Source of the DNA: Prevotellaceae bacterium
Lineage (GTDB): Bacteria > Bacteroidota > Bacteroidia > Bacteroidales > UBA932
Reading direction: 5' to 3'
NCBI GenBank assembly: GCA_031263585.1
Contig: JAISFN010000011.1
Coordinates: 1-45,891, forward strand
Length of the DNA: 45,891 bases
Below are positions 1 through 8,256 of this stretch, in pieces. The position numbers and the translations under genes are program-made. The first letter of the stretch is position 1; every line of letters starts with the position of its first letter. The notes below the pieces were generated by a model. It was not told where the DNA came from and ran no database searches. It saw only the letters and a program-made list of their open reading frames with translations.

Positions 1-1
1 G

Positions 2-421
2 CCTGTATGGAACATTGAAAACAGCTTTGAAGAAATTGCAAGCTACAACTGCCAAAAAGCCACTACTAACTATAAGGGACGCATTTGGACTGCATGGTTT
101 TGCCCCGATATACCGGTTGGTGAAGGCCCGTGGAAGTTACGCGGTTTGCCGGGGCTTATCTTAAAAGCAGAGGATAGCAAAGGGCACTTTCGGTTTACGT
201 GTGCAGGCTTTAAACAGTTAGTACAAAAACGTATTATAGAGAAAGATCAGACACATGATTATCAAATTATTTCCAGAGGTGATTTAGATATGCAGTACAA
301 GAAATTTTTTAGTGATCCTAACGATTTCCTTAATAATGCTATAGATTTAAAAGGAGGAAGCGTTAAGTTAAGCGGTCCTGTCCTTAAAAGAGAGTACAAC
401 CCGATTGAATTGGACAAATAA
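2..421 (+). CDS. GLPGLI family protein, C-terminal part (5' end outside window)
   Basis: The frame is open from base 2 to the TAA at 419-421, so only about the last 139 codons are present. The family signature G-L-P-G-L-I follows G-E-G-P-W-K-L-R, as in all GLPGLI proteins. The C-terminus ends N-P-I-E-L-D-K, almost the same as the complete paralogue that begins at 796, so this is the first of a tandem pair. GLPGLI proteins are secreted or periplasmic Bacteroidetes proteins of unknown biochemical role, often encoded next to TonB-dependent receptor-like genes, as here. A TTG at 146 can open a shorter frame, but it lies inside the conserved domain and is not a real start. Confidence 0.85.
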   Translation, partial: PVWNIENSFEEIASYNCQKATTNYKGRIWTAWFCPDIPVGEGPWKLRGLPGLILKAEDSKGHFRFTCAGFKQLVQKRIIEKDQTHDYQIISRGDLDMQYKKFFSDPNDFLNNAIDLKGGSVKLSGPVLKREYNPIELDK

Positions 422-502
422 CCGCAATTAGCAATTATTCCAACATATACTTTCGAAAAATATATAAAATTTTCATGCGCCTGTTAGTTCTATAATAAAT
501 AT

Positions 503-510
503 TACATTTG
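503..510 (+). promoter_or_regulatory. Bacteroidetes -7 promoter element TACATTTG
   Basis: The sequence matches TAnnTTTG exactly. The expected start of transcription lies only about 7-12 bases before the ATG at 524, so the small ORF would be nearly leaderless, or would start at the second ATG (533). No clean -33 TTTG is seen at the expected spacing. Confidence 0.45.
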
Positions 511-523
511 TAAAAATCTTATA

Positions 524-706
524 ATGCTAGATATGTTTAGCACAAGTACCCCTAAAAAAGTGGAAGCAATTGATGGTTGCTGGGAATACAGAGGTTTTAT
601 GCTATCGTGTGAAAAAGTAGTATATGCATATGTTAGATGTGGAACTCCTGCAGAAACTCTAATTGACATGCATGAGAGGGAGGAAGCTATACATTGTGTT
701 AACTAA
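524..706 (+). CDS. Small hypothetical protein (60 aa)
   Basis: I do not recognise this short ORF. It starts MLDMFSTST and has four cysteines (near residues 19, 29, 39 and 58), with no signal peptide and no membrane segment. Support for it being real is positional: a consensus -7 element lies just upstream and a strong hairpin terminator begins eight bases after the stop, so it sits in a self-contained transcription unit between two GLPGLI paralogues. The start could be the ATG at 524 or the one at 533. It could also be a chance ORF in the duplication junction. Confidence 0.35.
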   Translation: MLDMFSTSTPKKVEAIDGCWEYRGFMLSCEKVVYAYVRCGTPAETLIDMHEREEAIHCVN

Positions 707-713
707 ACGACTT

Positions 714-760
714 AGAGCCTGTTTTAAAATATAGTGTGCATTAAACTATAAACAGGCTCT
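714..760 (+). terminator. Rho-independent terminator hairpin
   Basis: AGAGCCTGTTT (714-724) pairs perfectly with AAACAGGCTCT (750-760). The loop contains a further TATAGT/ACTATA pairing, and a T-rich tract follows. It ends the small-ORF unit. Confidence 0.7.
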
Positions 761-795
761 TATTTATTATATTAATTGCTGAGAACATTTAGTTT

Positions 796-1596
796 ATGAA
801 AAAATTTATAGCGATAATTATTATTGTCTTATGCAGTATCCAAGCTTATCCACAAACCATTGATTCAGTTTATTTTAAATGTATGTATGATTTGAGTTAT
901 TCAAAAGATTTGAAAAATATCAACAGTAAACGCTCCGACGAAATGTTGTTATTATTTGGCGATCAATACTCTTATTTCTACAGTTACCGGAACTATATAG
1001 TTGATTCGTTGCGGGAAGCCAATCCGGCAGAATATAGGCCTCAAATTATAGATAATACAGTTATAGCGGCAAAAACTACTTTAAGAAAAACTGACAACAC
1101 GGAAACCTTGATAATAAACAAAGGAATAAATCAATTAACCTGCCTGGGACGAATTGGAGTTACGGATTATCAATACAAAGAGGATTTTAAGGCGCCTAAG
1201 TGGAATATAACAAGTACCGATAGTATTACAATTTTAGGTTATAAATGCCGTAAAGCCATAACACATTATCATGGCAGAGACTGGACAGTTTGGTTTACGC
1301 CAGATATTTTGACAGGAGAGGGGCCTTGGAAACTGAAGGGATTGCCAGGACTTGTATTAAAGGCCGAAGATAGTGAAGCGCATTATGTTTTTCAATGTAT
1401 TAGTCTGGAAAGATCGAATTCTAAAAAACTCATTACAGAAAGCTCAGAAAAGGATTTCAGGCTCATCACTAAAAAAGAATTTTTTAAAGAAAGTAAACGA
1501 ATTTACGAAGATTTTCTTTCGTATTACGATGCTCGCCCCGCATTTGATACCGAACATATAACCAGAAAATACAACCCGATTGAATTGGATGAATAA
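796..1596 (+). CDS. GLPGLI family protein
   Basis: This is a complete 266-residue member of the GLPGLI family. A Sec signal peptide covers about residues 1-20 (MKKF, then a long Ile/Val run, ending A-Y-P-Q). The family core E-G-P-W-K-L-K-G-L-P-G-L-V lies near residues 176-188, followed by K-A-E-D-S. It is clearly paralogous to the truncated gene at the window edge: both have W-N-I, tyrosine- and cysteine-bearing strands, W-F-x-P-D-I and the ending N-P-I-E-L-D. The role of the family is unknown. The frequent pairing with TonB-receptor-like barrels, seen again here 90 bases downstream, suggests an accessory role in outer-membrane or periplasmic uptake or signalling. Confidence 0.85.
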   Translation: MKKFIAIIIIVLCSIQAYPQTIDSVYFKCMYDLSYSKDLKNINSKRSDEMLLLFGDQYSYFYSYRNYIVDSLREANPAEYRPQIIDNTVIAAKTTLRKTDNTETLIINKGINQLTCLGRIGVTDYQYKEDFKAPKWNITSTDSITILGYKCRKAITHYHGRDWTVWFTPDILTGEGPWKLKGLPGLVLKAEDSEAHYVFQCISLERSNSKKLITESSEKDFRLITKKEFFKESKRIYEDFLSYYDARPAFDTEHITRKYNPIELDE

Positions 1597-1610
1597 ATTT
1601 GCAAGGGTAT

Positions 1611-1639
1611 TGTTTTATTCCGATTTTTTCGTAGATTTG
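1611..1639 (+). promoter_or_regulatory. Putative promoter for the outer-membrane receptor gene
   Basis: The -7 box TAGATTTG (1632-1639) matches TAnnTTTG. An ATTG at 1611-1614 lies 17 bases upstream, slightly short of the usual 19-21. It would give a leader of about 40 bases before the ATG at 1686. Confidence 0.4.
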
Positions 1640-1685
1640 CGAAATGATCGGAATTTATTTGTCCGGCGGCTAAAATTAAACGGGA

Positions 1686-4298
1686 ATGAAAAAAACGTTT
1701 TTATCCATTTTAATGCTAAACCTCGGCTTTACGCTTGCGGCGCAAACTGTGTTTAACGGTACAATTAAGGATAACGAGGGCAAAGCGCTGCCCAATGTGT
1801 ATATTATGTTGTCGGCAAAAGGCTCGCCGCTTATATTGGCTTATGCGGCAAGCGACGCTAACGGGCAGTATAGCGTAAGCTACAAGGGCGATGCCGATAC
1901 GGTGTGCATTAGCGTATCGAGGCTCGATTATAAAAAAGAAAGCGTTTGTATCCCGAATAAAGCGCGGCAGCTCAATTTCAGTTTGCCGCCCGAAATAACG
2001 CAGTTGCGCGAGGTGGTTATCAAGCCCGAAAAGGTTTGGCGTAACCGCGATACGGTTAATTACTCGGTGCGCGAGTTTACCAATAAAGACGACCGCAGCA
2101 TTGCCGATGTATTGAAACGTATGCCGGGTATCGAGGTAAGCTCGTCGGGTAATATAAAATACAACGGCGAGTCGATCAATAAATTCTATGTTGAAAATAT
2201 GGATTTGATGGGCGGGCAATACAACGTTATCAGTAAAAACCTGAATAATAGGCATGTTGAAACCGTCCAGGTGTACGAAAACCACGAGCCGGTAAAAGCC
2301 ATGCAGGAAACCAGCATGTCCGACAAGGCTGCTATAAACCTTGTACTTAAAGACGATGCCAAGGCCAAATGGCTGGCATCGGGTAAATTCGGTATCGGGC
2401 TTGAGCCTTTGCTGTGGGATAACGAGCTGTCGTTAATGCGTTTTGCCAAACATACGCAGGGTACTTACATGTACAAAAACAACAATGCCGGCAACAACAT
2501 CTCAAACGATTTGCTTGCGCATTACGGCGCTTTCAGCACAATGCAAAAAACAGGGGTATTGGGTATTCCCACATCAACACCCGGCATATCCGAAACCAAA
2601 CGGTACTTATTTAATAATGCGCACCTGCTTACCGTAAACCAACTGTGGAAATTAAGTAAAGATTACGAACTGCGCCTAAATGCCGACTACCTAAATGATT
2701 ACCAGAAACGGAACAATAGCGGCAAGACCACATATTACTTGAATGATGAAGAAATTGTTGTTGAGGAACAAAGCTATACGGCAATCAACATTAACAAGGC
2801 AAAAGCGTCGTTAACCTTAACGGGAAACCACCCTAAGTATTACCTATACAATACGATAAGGGGCCAGGCCGATTGGAGCCATGAGCATGCCGCAATCAGC
2901 GGGAATCAACAATATCTGAAAAATCCGTACTATAATATCTCGAACGATTTTATGTGGCTTAAAGTTTTCGGGAAAAGTAAGTTCGAGATCCGATCCAATA
3001 ACCGTTACAACAGCCAGCCGCAACGGCTAAGCATGAGCCCGGGTCTTTATGAAAACATATTCAATAACGGCAATATTTACGATGTATTGCAACAAAAAGC
3101 GACGCTAAACGATTTCCAGTCGGATAACTCGCTAGTATATACAAAAACAAAAGGGCGTTGGAGCCAGAACTATACGGCGGGTTTTAAATTGATTTTACAG
3201 GACTTGGATTCGGAGCTGGGCTTACAGGGAGCCGCTATAATCGATAGTTTCAGCAATAACGCTTCATTCTCCGAAGCAAGAGCTTATATTAAACCCCAAT
3301 TCGATTATGTGGGGAAAAAAATGCGTGCGACCTTAGGATTGCCGGCAGGTTATTTGCTGTTAAACAGTAAGGATAAAAGCAAGAATATACGAAACGATAA
3401 AAATCATTTTTATTTTAACCCTTCGTTATATTTCAAGTACGATTTAAATGTGCTGTGGAATATTTCGCTACGCGCGGCCTATACCGACTGGTATAGCGAT
3501 GTGAACAGCCTTTATGCCGGGTATATATTAAACAACTACCGGAGTATTATGAAAAACGATGGCAGTTTTTCGAAAATCGAAGGACAAACATACGGATTCA
3601 CTGTAAGTTACCGCGATCCTATTAAGCTGGCTAATGCATATGTCTCACTATCGTATTCGCGTTTCCATTCCGATAATTTATTTAAACAGGATTTTGACGG
3701 CATCCTTTCAATCCGCAAAAAATTCGATTATGCGAACAACACCGGCAGCAAGTCGATTAATGTATCGGCCAGTAAAGGTTTCGATAAATATGTAAAAAAA
3801 GTTCAGTTGTGGGCATCGTACGGTATCAATACATACAATCAATTACAAGCAGATAGCCCGGCCGAATATCGCCGTAATGTATTAAGCGCAAACTTATCCT
3901 TGGAGTCGAACATAAGTTCGTGGTTAAATTGTCATTACCTGTTTAACTTTGCAAATTCGAAATCGGATTTGAAAGGGAATAATGTAAATGTCAATTACAG
4001 CTCGATAAACCGATACGAGCATAAATTTAAAGTAAATGTATTCCCTGTAAAAAACCTACAGCTTGGGATGAATGCCGAATATGAAAACAGCTCGGCCGAA
4101 ACCCGTTTGCCCAGCGCTTTTTTCATGGATTTTAATGTAAAATACAAATTCAAAAAATTAGAGTTTGAACTGCACTGGAACAATATTTTTGATGAACGGA
4201 ATTATGTAATAGCATCCTATGGCGATTTTTACTCAAGCTATAATATTTACGAACTGCGTCCGGCCAATTTTATTTTCACCCTCCGGTTTTCATTATAA
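1686..4298 (+). CDS. TonB-dependent receptor-like outer-membrane beta-barrel protein with carboxypeptidase-regulatory-like N-domain
   Basis: The product is an 870-residue outer-membrane protein. A signal peptide covers residues 1-19 (ending L-A-A-Q). A CarboxypepD_reg-like beta-sandwich follows (about 20-110, starting F-N-G-T-I-K-D), then a plug-like region at about 115-225 (V-L-K-R-M-P-G-I-E-V, I-K-Y-N-G). The rest is a long run of amphipathic beta-strands ending F-I-F-T-L-R-F-S-L, a typical barrel terminus. It is shorter than SusC-type receptors and has no SusD partner. Adjacent GLPGLI genes are the usual companions of this subfamily. The substrate is unknown; transport or scaffold roles are both possible. 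The DNA is visibly more GC-rich than the flanking GLPGLI genes. Confidence 0.8.
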   Translation: MKKTFLSILMLNLGFTLAAQTVFNGTIKDNEGKALPNVYIMLSAKGSPLILAYAASDANGQYSVSYKGDADTVCISVSRLDYKKESVCIPNKARQLNFSLPPEITQLREVVIKPEKVWRNRDTVNYSVREFTNKDDRSIADVLKRMPGIEVSSSGNIKYNGESINKFYVENMDLMGGQYNVISKNLNNRHVETVQVYENHEPVKAMQETSMSDKAAINLVLKDDAKAKWLASGKFGIGLEPLLWDNELSLMRFAKHTQGTYMYKNNNAGNNISNDLLAHYGAFSTMQKTGVLGIPTSTPGISETKRYLFNNAHLLTVNQLWKLSKDYELRLNADYLNDYQKRNNSGKTTYYLNDEEIVVEEQSYTAININKAKASLTLTGNHPKYYLYNTIRGQADWSHEHAAISGNQQYLKNPYYNISNDFMWLKVFGKSKFEIRSNNRYNSQPQRLSMSPGLYENIFNNGNIYDVLQQKATLNDFQSDNSLVYTKTKGRWSQNYTAGFKLILQDLDSELGLQGAAIIDSFSNNASFSEARAYIKPQFDYVGKKMRATLGLPAGYLLLNSKDKSKNIRNDKNHFYFNPSLYFKYDLNVLWNISLRAAYTDWYSDVNSLYAGYILNNYRSIMKNDGSFSKIEGQTYGFTVSYRDPIKLANAYVSLSYSRFHSDNLFKQDFDGILSIRKKFDYANNTGSKSINVSASKGFDKYVKKVQLWASYGINTYNQLQADSPAEYRRNVLSANLSLESNISSWLNCHYLFNFANSKSDLKGNNVNVNYSSINRYEHKFKVNVFPVKNLQLGMNAEYENSSAETRLPSAFFMDFNVKYKFKKLEFELHWNNIFDERNYVIASYGDFYSSYNIYELRPANFIFTLRFSL

Positions 4299-4442
4299 GT
4301 TTCGGGCAAATTATCAAAATGGCTATATACGATTTAAAATAAAATGATATTTTAACAATATACGAAAATAGTGGTTAGCTATTATATAATAATCGTTAAT
4401 TTCATCATCTATAATTTACCGAAAAAAATTAATACGACAAGA

Positions 4443-5249
4443 TTATAACAGCAATTTATCTTTAAGTAACTTGTAGCCGTTATTGCTTGCTTGCAAATAA
4501 ATACCGCTTTTTAAACGTATATGGTAAGTTTCTTTCCCAAACAATTCTACCCGGGCAATAAAATCAGTATTAACAATATGCGAGCGGTGGATGCGAATAA
4601 ACGAATCGGGCAAATTGGCTTCGAGATATTTCATTGTCAATTCTTTAATGTATTTACCCGTACTCGAAAACAGCATAACGTAATCTCCGTATGCCTGAAT
4701 ATACATCAGTTCTTCAAGCTTGATGATATGAATTTCAGAACCATTCTTTACCGTTATTTTATCCAAGAATTTAGCCGAAGGTTTTACGTTGTTGGCAGTT
4801 GTTTCTTCTTTCCGGAGATTATTTTCATCATTCGTTAAAGCAGCTTGTCTTTTACTGTATAATAGCAGTTTTTGATACCATTGCAACAAAATAACCCATG
4901 ACGATAACCCGATGATTAAATGTAAAGGAATGCTTGGCATAAAGGCGGCGGGAGACTCAAGCCCTGAGATGGTAAGCAGCATAAGCGTTACCCCCAAACT
5001 AACCAGTTGCACCAATAAAGCCACTACTATTTTAGACCAGATAATATATATAAAACCAATTATATACCAATAAAAATATCCGGTTAAAGCTAACGACTCG
5101 ATATAGAATAGCCCATCGACAATAGCGGGAATGGCTTGCATATTGCCGTAGCTTACCAAAAAAGCCCATACAATTGCGATAAGCAATGCAATTATAATTG
5201 TTCCGGCTATTTTACGGGAACGCGATTGTACAAATGGATGGGCTGTCAT
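4443..5249 (-). CDS. Membrane-anchored LytTR-domain transcriptional regulator
   Basis: This 268-residue protein has about four predicted membrane segments in residues 15-130 and a charged linker. A C-terminal LytTR DNA-binding domain follows (about 165-268), containing Y-I-Q-A-Y-G-D-Y, F-I-R-I-H-R-S-H-I-V-N and the final ligand-type strands. LytTR proteins bind direct repeats upstream of targets. Here there is no receiver domain, so membrane sensing would be transmitted directly. The gene lies 66 bases downstream of the LiaF-like gene on the same strand, so the two probably form one operon. It may respond to envelope stress through its neighbour; that is inference. It converges with the receptor gene at 1686-4298. 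Confidence 0.85.
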   Translation of the reverse strand: MTAHPFVQSRSRKIAGTIIIALLIAIVWAFLVSYGNMQAIPAIVDGLFYIESLALTGYFYWYIIGFIYIIWSKIVVALLVQLVSLGVTLMLLTISGLESPAAFMPSIPLHLIIGLSSWVILLQWYQKLLLYSKRQAALTNDENNLRKEETTANNVKPSAKFLDKITVKNGSEIHIIKLEELMYIQAYGDYVMLFSSTGKYIKELTMKYLEANLPDSFIRIHRSHIVNTDFIARVELFGKETYHIRLKSGIYLQASNNGYKLLKDKLLL

Positions 5250-5315
5250 ATAATAATTATCATATTTTTAAGTAGACTATAATCATGTATATACGCTAAA
5301 TATGAAATATGCCCG

Positions 5316-6062
5316 CTAGCTTTTAATTTCGATACCGCTGAAATTAAGGCTTCCTTTAATTATTAATTTATGCTCGTAATCAATATTTTCATTCGGTTGG
5401 TAGCGTTTGTCGTCGCAACCGCCGAATACAGGGTTTATATCCGATATAACATACCAGTTGCTAGATACATAAATTTCTATCCCCCCAAATGTACAATCGA
5501 TATTTATAAAAGTTTCCGGCATGTCTAAAGTTGTGCGCCTGAGATCTATAATTGTACTAGCAAATGTATTCTTTATCATCGCCCCTTTAAATACCGGGTC
5601 GAGTACAATATGGCGTATCGCACCGAATGTATTTTCGGAGCGGAAAAAACCGTCTTCCGAAATATACGGAACATCATTTTTCGAACACATTCTATTAATT
5701 CTCGAATAACGGCGCGATCTATTCCGTTTAAACAGAATTAATACACCCAACAAAACAAAAATCAGAGGCCAATAAGTGTGAACCAAATCTTTATTTGAAG
5801 CTGTCAATTCGGGGATGATAAAAAATGCTCCGATTATCAATAATATAGTACCTCCCGAATATTGCCTGCGGAAGATAGACCACAAGCCGAGTACTATTAA
5901 CAGCATTTGCCACGATATGAATATGTTGAAAACATAGGAATTGACTATTCCCAAATTACGGCCTAAAAATAATAAACCGATAAGGATAAATATTATAGCA
6001 ACAATATAGCCGTTGGTTTTATGCCGATAGGATTTATTGTTCTTATTTTTAATTATTTCCAT
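5316..6062 (-). CDS. LiaF-like membrane protein (DUF5668-type N-domain, LiaF-type C-domain)
   Basis: The protein has 248 residues from the ATG at 6062. An in-frame ATG at 6098 would put the start upstream of the promoter and is not used. The N-terminal half has four hydrophobic helices, including the glycine-rich I-G-L-L-F-L-G-R-N-L-G pattern of the LiaF transmembrane domain. The C-terminal half is a beta-rich domain with repeated hydrophobic strands and F-G-G-I-E-I-Y-V, as in LiaF/VraT-type proteins. In Firmicutes, LiaF tunes a cell-envelope stress kinase. In Bacteroidetes, related proteins sit beside LytTR regulators, as here. A role as an envelope-stress modulator is inferred. Confidence 0.8.
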   Translation of the reverse strand: MEIIKNKNNKSYRHKTNGYIVAIIFILIGLLFLGRNLGIVNSYVFNIFISWQMLLIVLGLWSIFRRQYSGGTILLIIGAFFIIPELTASNKDLVHTYWPLIFVLLGVLILFKRNRSRRYSRINRMCSKNDVPYISEDGFFRSENTFGAIRHIVLDPVFKGAMIKNTFASTIIDLRRTTLDMPETFINIDCTFGGIEIYVSSNWYVISDINPVFGGCDDKRYQPNENIDYEHKLIIKGSLNFSGIEIKS

Positions 6063-6087
6063 GATTATTATTTTATTTTTTATTTTA

Positions 6088-6095
6088 CAAAAATA
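6088..6095 (-). promoter_or_regulatory. -7 element TATTTTTG for the LiaF-like gene
   Basis: On the minus strand this reads TATTTTTG, a full TAnnTTTG match, about 25 bases before the ATG at 6062. It supports that start over the in-frame ATG at 6098. Confidence 0.55.
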
Positions 6096-6124
6096 CAATG
6101 TTTACCCGATATTGTGTACCGGGC

Positions 6125-6295
6125 TCACTTTTGTTTATTGGAATATTCACAGGCCACTTGTTTGGCATAGTTGGGATTCGAGGCAAAAAATAACATCCAG
6201 TAAAAAACTTGCAAAATTCCGCTGGTATATTCTTCACTTTTATTGAATTTCGTTTTGTCCGAATTAAATCCGCTTTTGTTTTTAATTTTTTCCAT
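6125..6295 (-). CDS. Probable small protein, 56 aa, unrecognised
   Basis: This minus-strand ORF is below usual length cut-offs. It runs from the ATG at 6295 to the TGA at 6125. The product begins MEKIKNKSGFNSDKTK, has a lysine/serine-rich hydrophilic N-half, then a hydrophobic aromatic stretch (G-I-L-Q-V-F-Y-W-M-L-F-F-A) and a polar tail, so it could be a small membrane-associated peptide. A well-spaced promoter (ATTG, 20 bases, TACTTTTG) ends 25 bases upstream of the ATG. The gene precedes the LiaF-like/LytTR operon on the same strand. I know no family for it. An overlapping 96-codon frame (6085-6375) is the less likely reading because its start lies upstream of this promoter. Confidence 0.45.
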   Translation of the reverse strand: MEKIKNKSGFNSDKTKFNKSEEYTSGILQVFYWMLFFASNPNYAKQVACEYSNKQK

Positions 6296-6319
6296 GATAC
6301 GTGATTTTTAAAGATATCG

Positions 6320-6351
6320 CAAAAGTATTGTGCTGAAGATAGCTCATCAAT
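6320..6351 (-). promoter_or_regulatory. Promoter with -33 ATTG and -7 TACTTTTG
   Basis: On the minus strand ATTG (6351-6348), 20 bases, then TACTTTTG (6327-6320) fits the Bacteroidetes sigma promoter architecture. It would drive the 56-codon ORF at 6295-6125. Confidence 0.5.
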
Positions 6352-6455
6352 AGAAAAACGTTGGACATAGGGCAAAAATCGGTGAACGACGGAATTAACC
6401 CGATAAAAAACGCATTATTATCATGCAAAAAACGAAACAATTACACCAGATAAAT

Positions 6456-6485
6456 AATAAAGCCGGCTATGGCGCCAGCTTTATT
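6456..6485 (-). terminator. Terminator of the asd gene
   Basis: AATAAAGC (6456-6463) pairs with GCTTTATT (6478-6485). Three further pairs lie inside after one mismatch. The hairpin sits 56 bases beyond the asd stop. Confidence 0.55.
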
Positions 6486-6540
6486 AAATTGGTAATATAT
6501 AAATTACACACAATGTAAAAATTAAAAGCGGGATATCCTC

Positions 6541-7548
6541 TTACAACAGTTTGTTTTTTATCAAATACTCTGCAATTTGAACCGCATTCAGCGCTGCCCC
6601 CTTCCGTATTTGGTCGCTTACCGTCCAAAAAGCAATGCCCTTCGGATTTGTCAAATCTTTACGGATGCGCCCTACATAAACCGGATCCTTTCCGGCTGCC
6701 ATCAAAGGCATCGGGTATTGGCTTTGCTGCGGGTCATCATATAACACCATGCCTTTAGCTTTGGCAAATGCCTGCTTAACCTCTTCAACGCTTAGCTCCC
6801 GTTCGGTTTCGCACCAAATGGCTTCGGAATGAGCCCGCATCACGGGCACACGCACTGCGGTGGCACTCACCTTAACATCCGAGTGCATTATCTTCCGGGT
6901 TTCATTAAACATCTTCATCTCCTCTTTGGTGTAATCGTTATCGGTAAATACATCAACCTGAGGTATTAGATTAAAAGCCAGTTGGTATTTGAATTTTTCA
7001 ATAACAGGTTCCTCTCCCCTACCCAATTGGACAGTTTGATTTTGAAGCTCGGCCATGCCGCTTGTTCCTGCTCCGCTGGCCGACTGATATGTTGCAATAT
7101 GCACACGTATTATGCGAGATAAATCATCGATAGCTTTTAACGCCACAACCATTTGTATGGTAGTGCAGTTAGGGTTTGCTATGATATTGCGCGGGCGATT
7201 ACGGCAATCGTCGGCATTTACTTCAGGAACTACCAAAGGCACATCTTCGTCCATACGGAAAGCGCTTGAATTATCAATCATTACCGCACCGTGCCTAGTT
7301 ATTGTTCCGGCAAATTCACGCGATGTTCCTGCTCCGGCCGAGGTTAAGGTTATATCGATACCCTTAAAATCGTCGTTATGTTTTAACTCTTTAACAGTAA
7401 TGGGCTTTCCTCTGAATATATAATTTGTACCGGCACTCCGGACCGAACCGAATAAATGCAATTCATCAATCTGTAAATCGTAGTTTTCCAGTATATTCAA
7501 AAACTCCTGCCCTACCGCTCCGCTTGCTCCAACTATTGCTATTTTCAT
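6541..7548 (-). CDS. asd: Aspartate-semialdehyde dehydrogenase
   Basis: The enzyme reduces aspartyl-4-phosphate with NADPH to aspartate-4-semialdehyde, the branch point to lysine/diaminopimelate, threonine and methionine. It has 335 residues from the ATG at 7548; an in-frame ATG at 7578 adds a non-conserved tail. The N-terminal Rossmann motif is [10 protein letters not shown]. The catalytic cysteine lies in [16 protein letters not shown] and the substrate-binding R-V-P-V-M-R-A-H-S are present. The length is normal for the family. It is apparently monocistronic, with a terminator just downstream and a candidate promoter about 110 bases upstream. Confidence 0.95.
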   Translation of the reverse strand: MKIAIVGASGAVGQEFLNILENYDLQIDELHLFGSVRSAGTNYIFRGKPITVKELKHNDDFKGIDITLTSAGAGTSREFAGTITRHGAVMIDNSSAFRMDEDVPLVVPEVNADDCRNRPRNIIANPNCTTIQMVVALKAIDDLSRIIRVHIATYQSASGAGTSGMAELQNQTVQLGRGEEPVIEKFKYQLAFNLIPQVDVFTDNDYTKEEMKMFNETRKIMHSDVKVSATAVRVPVMRAHSEAIWCETERELSVEEVKQAFAKAKGMVLYDDPQQSQYPMPLMAAGKDPVYVGRIRKDLTNPKGIAFWTVSDQIRKGAALNAVQIAEYLIKNKLL

Positions 7549-7661
7549 TATTAATACTATTTTATTATGATTTTTCAAAAATTAACATAAGGATAAATTA
7601 GTATACTACAGTAGTTTACACTGACTTATAAACCAAATAAGTTACTGTATTTACAATTTCA

Positions 7662-7669
7662 CAAAAATA
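7662..7669 (-). promoter_or_regulatory. Candidate -7 element TATTTTTG for asd
   Basis: The minus strand reads TATTTTTG. If used, it leaves a leader of about 105-110 bases before the asd ATG, longer than at other genes here. No recognised riboswitch fold was seen in that leader. Confidence 0.3.
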
Positions 7670-7737
7670 AACTAAATTTTATTTCGGGCGAAACTCAATA
7701 CTAGACAAATTTTGAACATCAGTATATAAAAATAAAA

Positions 7738-7755
7738 GAGATCATATCGGATCTC
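7738..7755 (-). terminator. Hairpin terminator after the small barrel gene
   Basis: GAGATC (7738-7743) and GATCTC (7750-7755) pair around a six-base loop. On the minus strand they are followed by TTTTATTTTTA. The hairpin lies 28 bases past the stop of the gene at 7783-8256. Confidence 0.55.
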
Positions 7756-7782
7756 CTTTAAATCTCAATTAAAACTATAAAA

Positions 7783-8256
7783 TCAATGGAAGCGGAAAGC
7801 GATACCTACCGAAAATACAAACTGGTCGACATCATTAACGATGCTGTACTTTAATTCGGTAAAGGTACGCCAGTCGTCAAGGAAATCGAATTGTAACCCG
7901 CCCCCGACATTAATACCAAGGCGTGTTTTGGTATCATCCAGAATGTGATGCTTCCAAGCCTGGAAAGTAACACCGGCCAACGGATAGGCTGCAAACTGTG
8001 TGGCAAACGGGAATAAATAATGAGCATCGGCATCAACATTGAATAAACTGATATCATTATGTTCAAAATAATAGTTAAAACTTGGAGATATACGCAAGGC
8101 ATCCATAATGTTATATGAAAATTGCGCTCCTAAACCGAAGCTTTCCATTTCGCTTCCGTAATTTAGCTTTAATCCTACACTTTTTTCCCCTTTTTGCGCA
8201 TACGAGCCGGTTACAGCTAATGCTACAATTGCAAAAACTAAAAATAATCTCTTCAT
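7783..8256 (-). CDS. Outer-membrane beta-barrel (porin-like) protein
   Basis: This is a 157-residue protein starting MKRLFLVFAIVALAV with a signal peptide cut after A-Q (about residue 21). The ATG at 8280 would add eight non-signal residues and is rejected. The mature part is a series of short amphipathic strands (L-K-L-N-Y-G, L-G-A-Q-F-S-Y-N, I-S-P-S-F-N-Y-Y) and ends F-S-V-G-I-A-F-R-F-H. This is the pattern of small eight-stranded OmpA/OmpX/OprF-like barrels. Its function is unknown; structural roles or host-surface contact are typical guesses. A hairpin terminator follows directly. Confidence 0.75.
   Translation of the reverse strand: MKRLFLVFAIVALAVTGSYAQKGEKSVGLKLNYGSEMESFGLGAQFSYNIMDALRISPSFNYYFEHNDISLFNVDADAHYLFPFATQFAAYPLAGVTFQAWKHHILDDTKTRLGINVGGGLQFDFLDDWRTFTELKYSIVNDVDQFVFSVGIAFRFH

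Noticed and set aside
714-760. AGAGCCTGTTT inverted pair as insertion-sequence ends
   Set aside because: The spacing of 25 bases and the following T-rich tract fit a terminator. The second AGAGCCTGTTTAAA (about 13330) lies in the AraC remnant and reads as coding (L-F-K-Q-A-L).
1716-2285. 189-codon minus-strand frame inside the receptor gene
   Set aside because: It is a shadow of the receptor coding frame with no signal or domain logic.
5316-6098. Longer start for the LiaF-like gene at 6098
   Set aside because: It would put the start upstream of the -7 element at 6088-6095 and adds a non-conserved lysine-rich tail.
6085-6375. 96-codon minus-strand frame
   Set aside because: Its start lies upstream of the well-formed promoter at 6320-6351 and it runs through the LiaF-like promoter. 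The 56-codon frame is a better fit.
7549-7661. Riboswitch in the long asd leader
   Set aside because: No lysine-riboswitch landmarks or convincing stems were found by eye.
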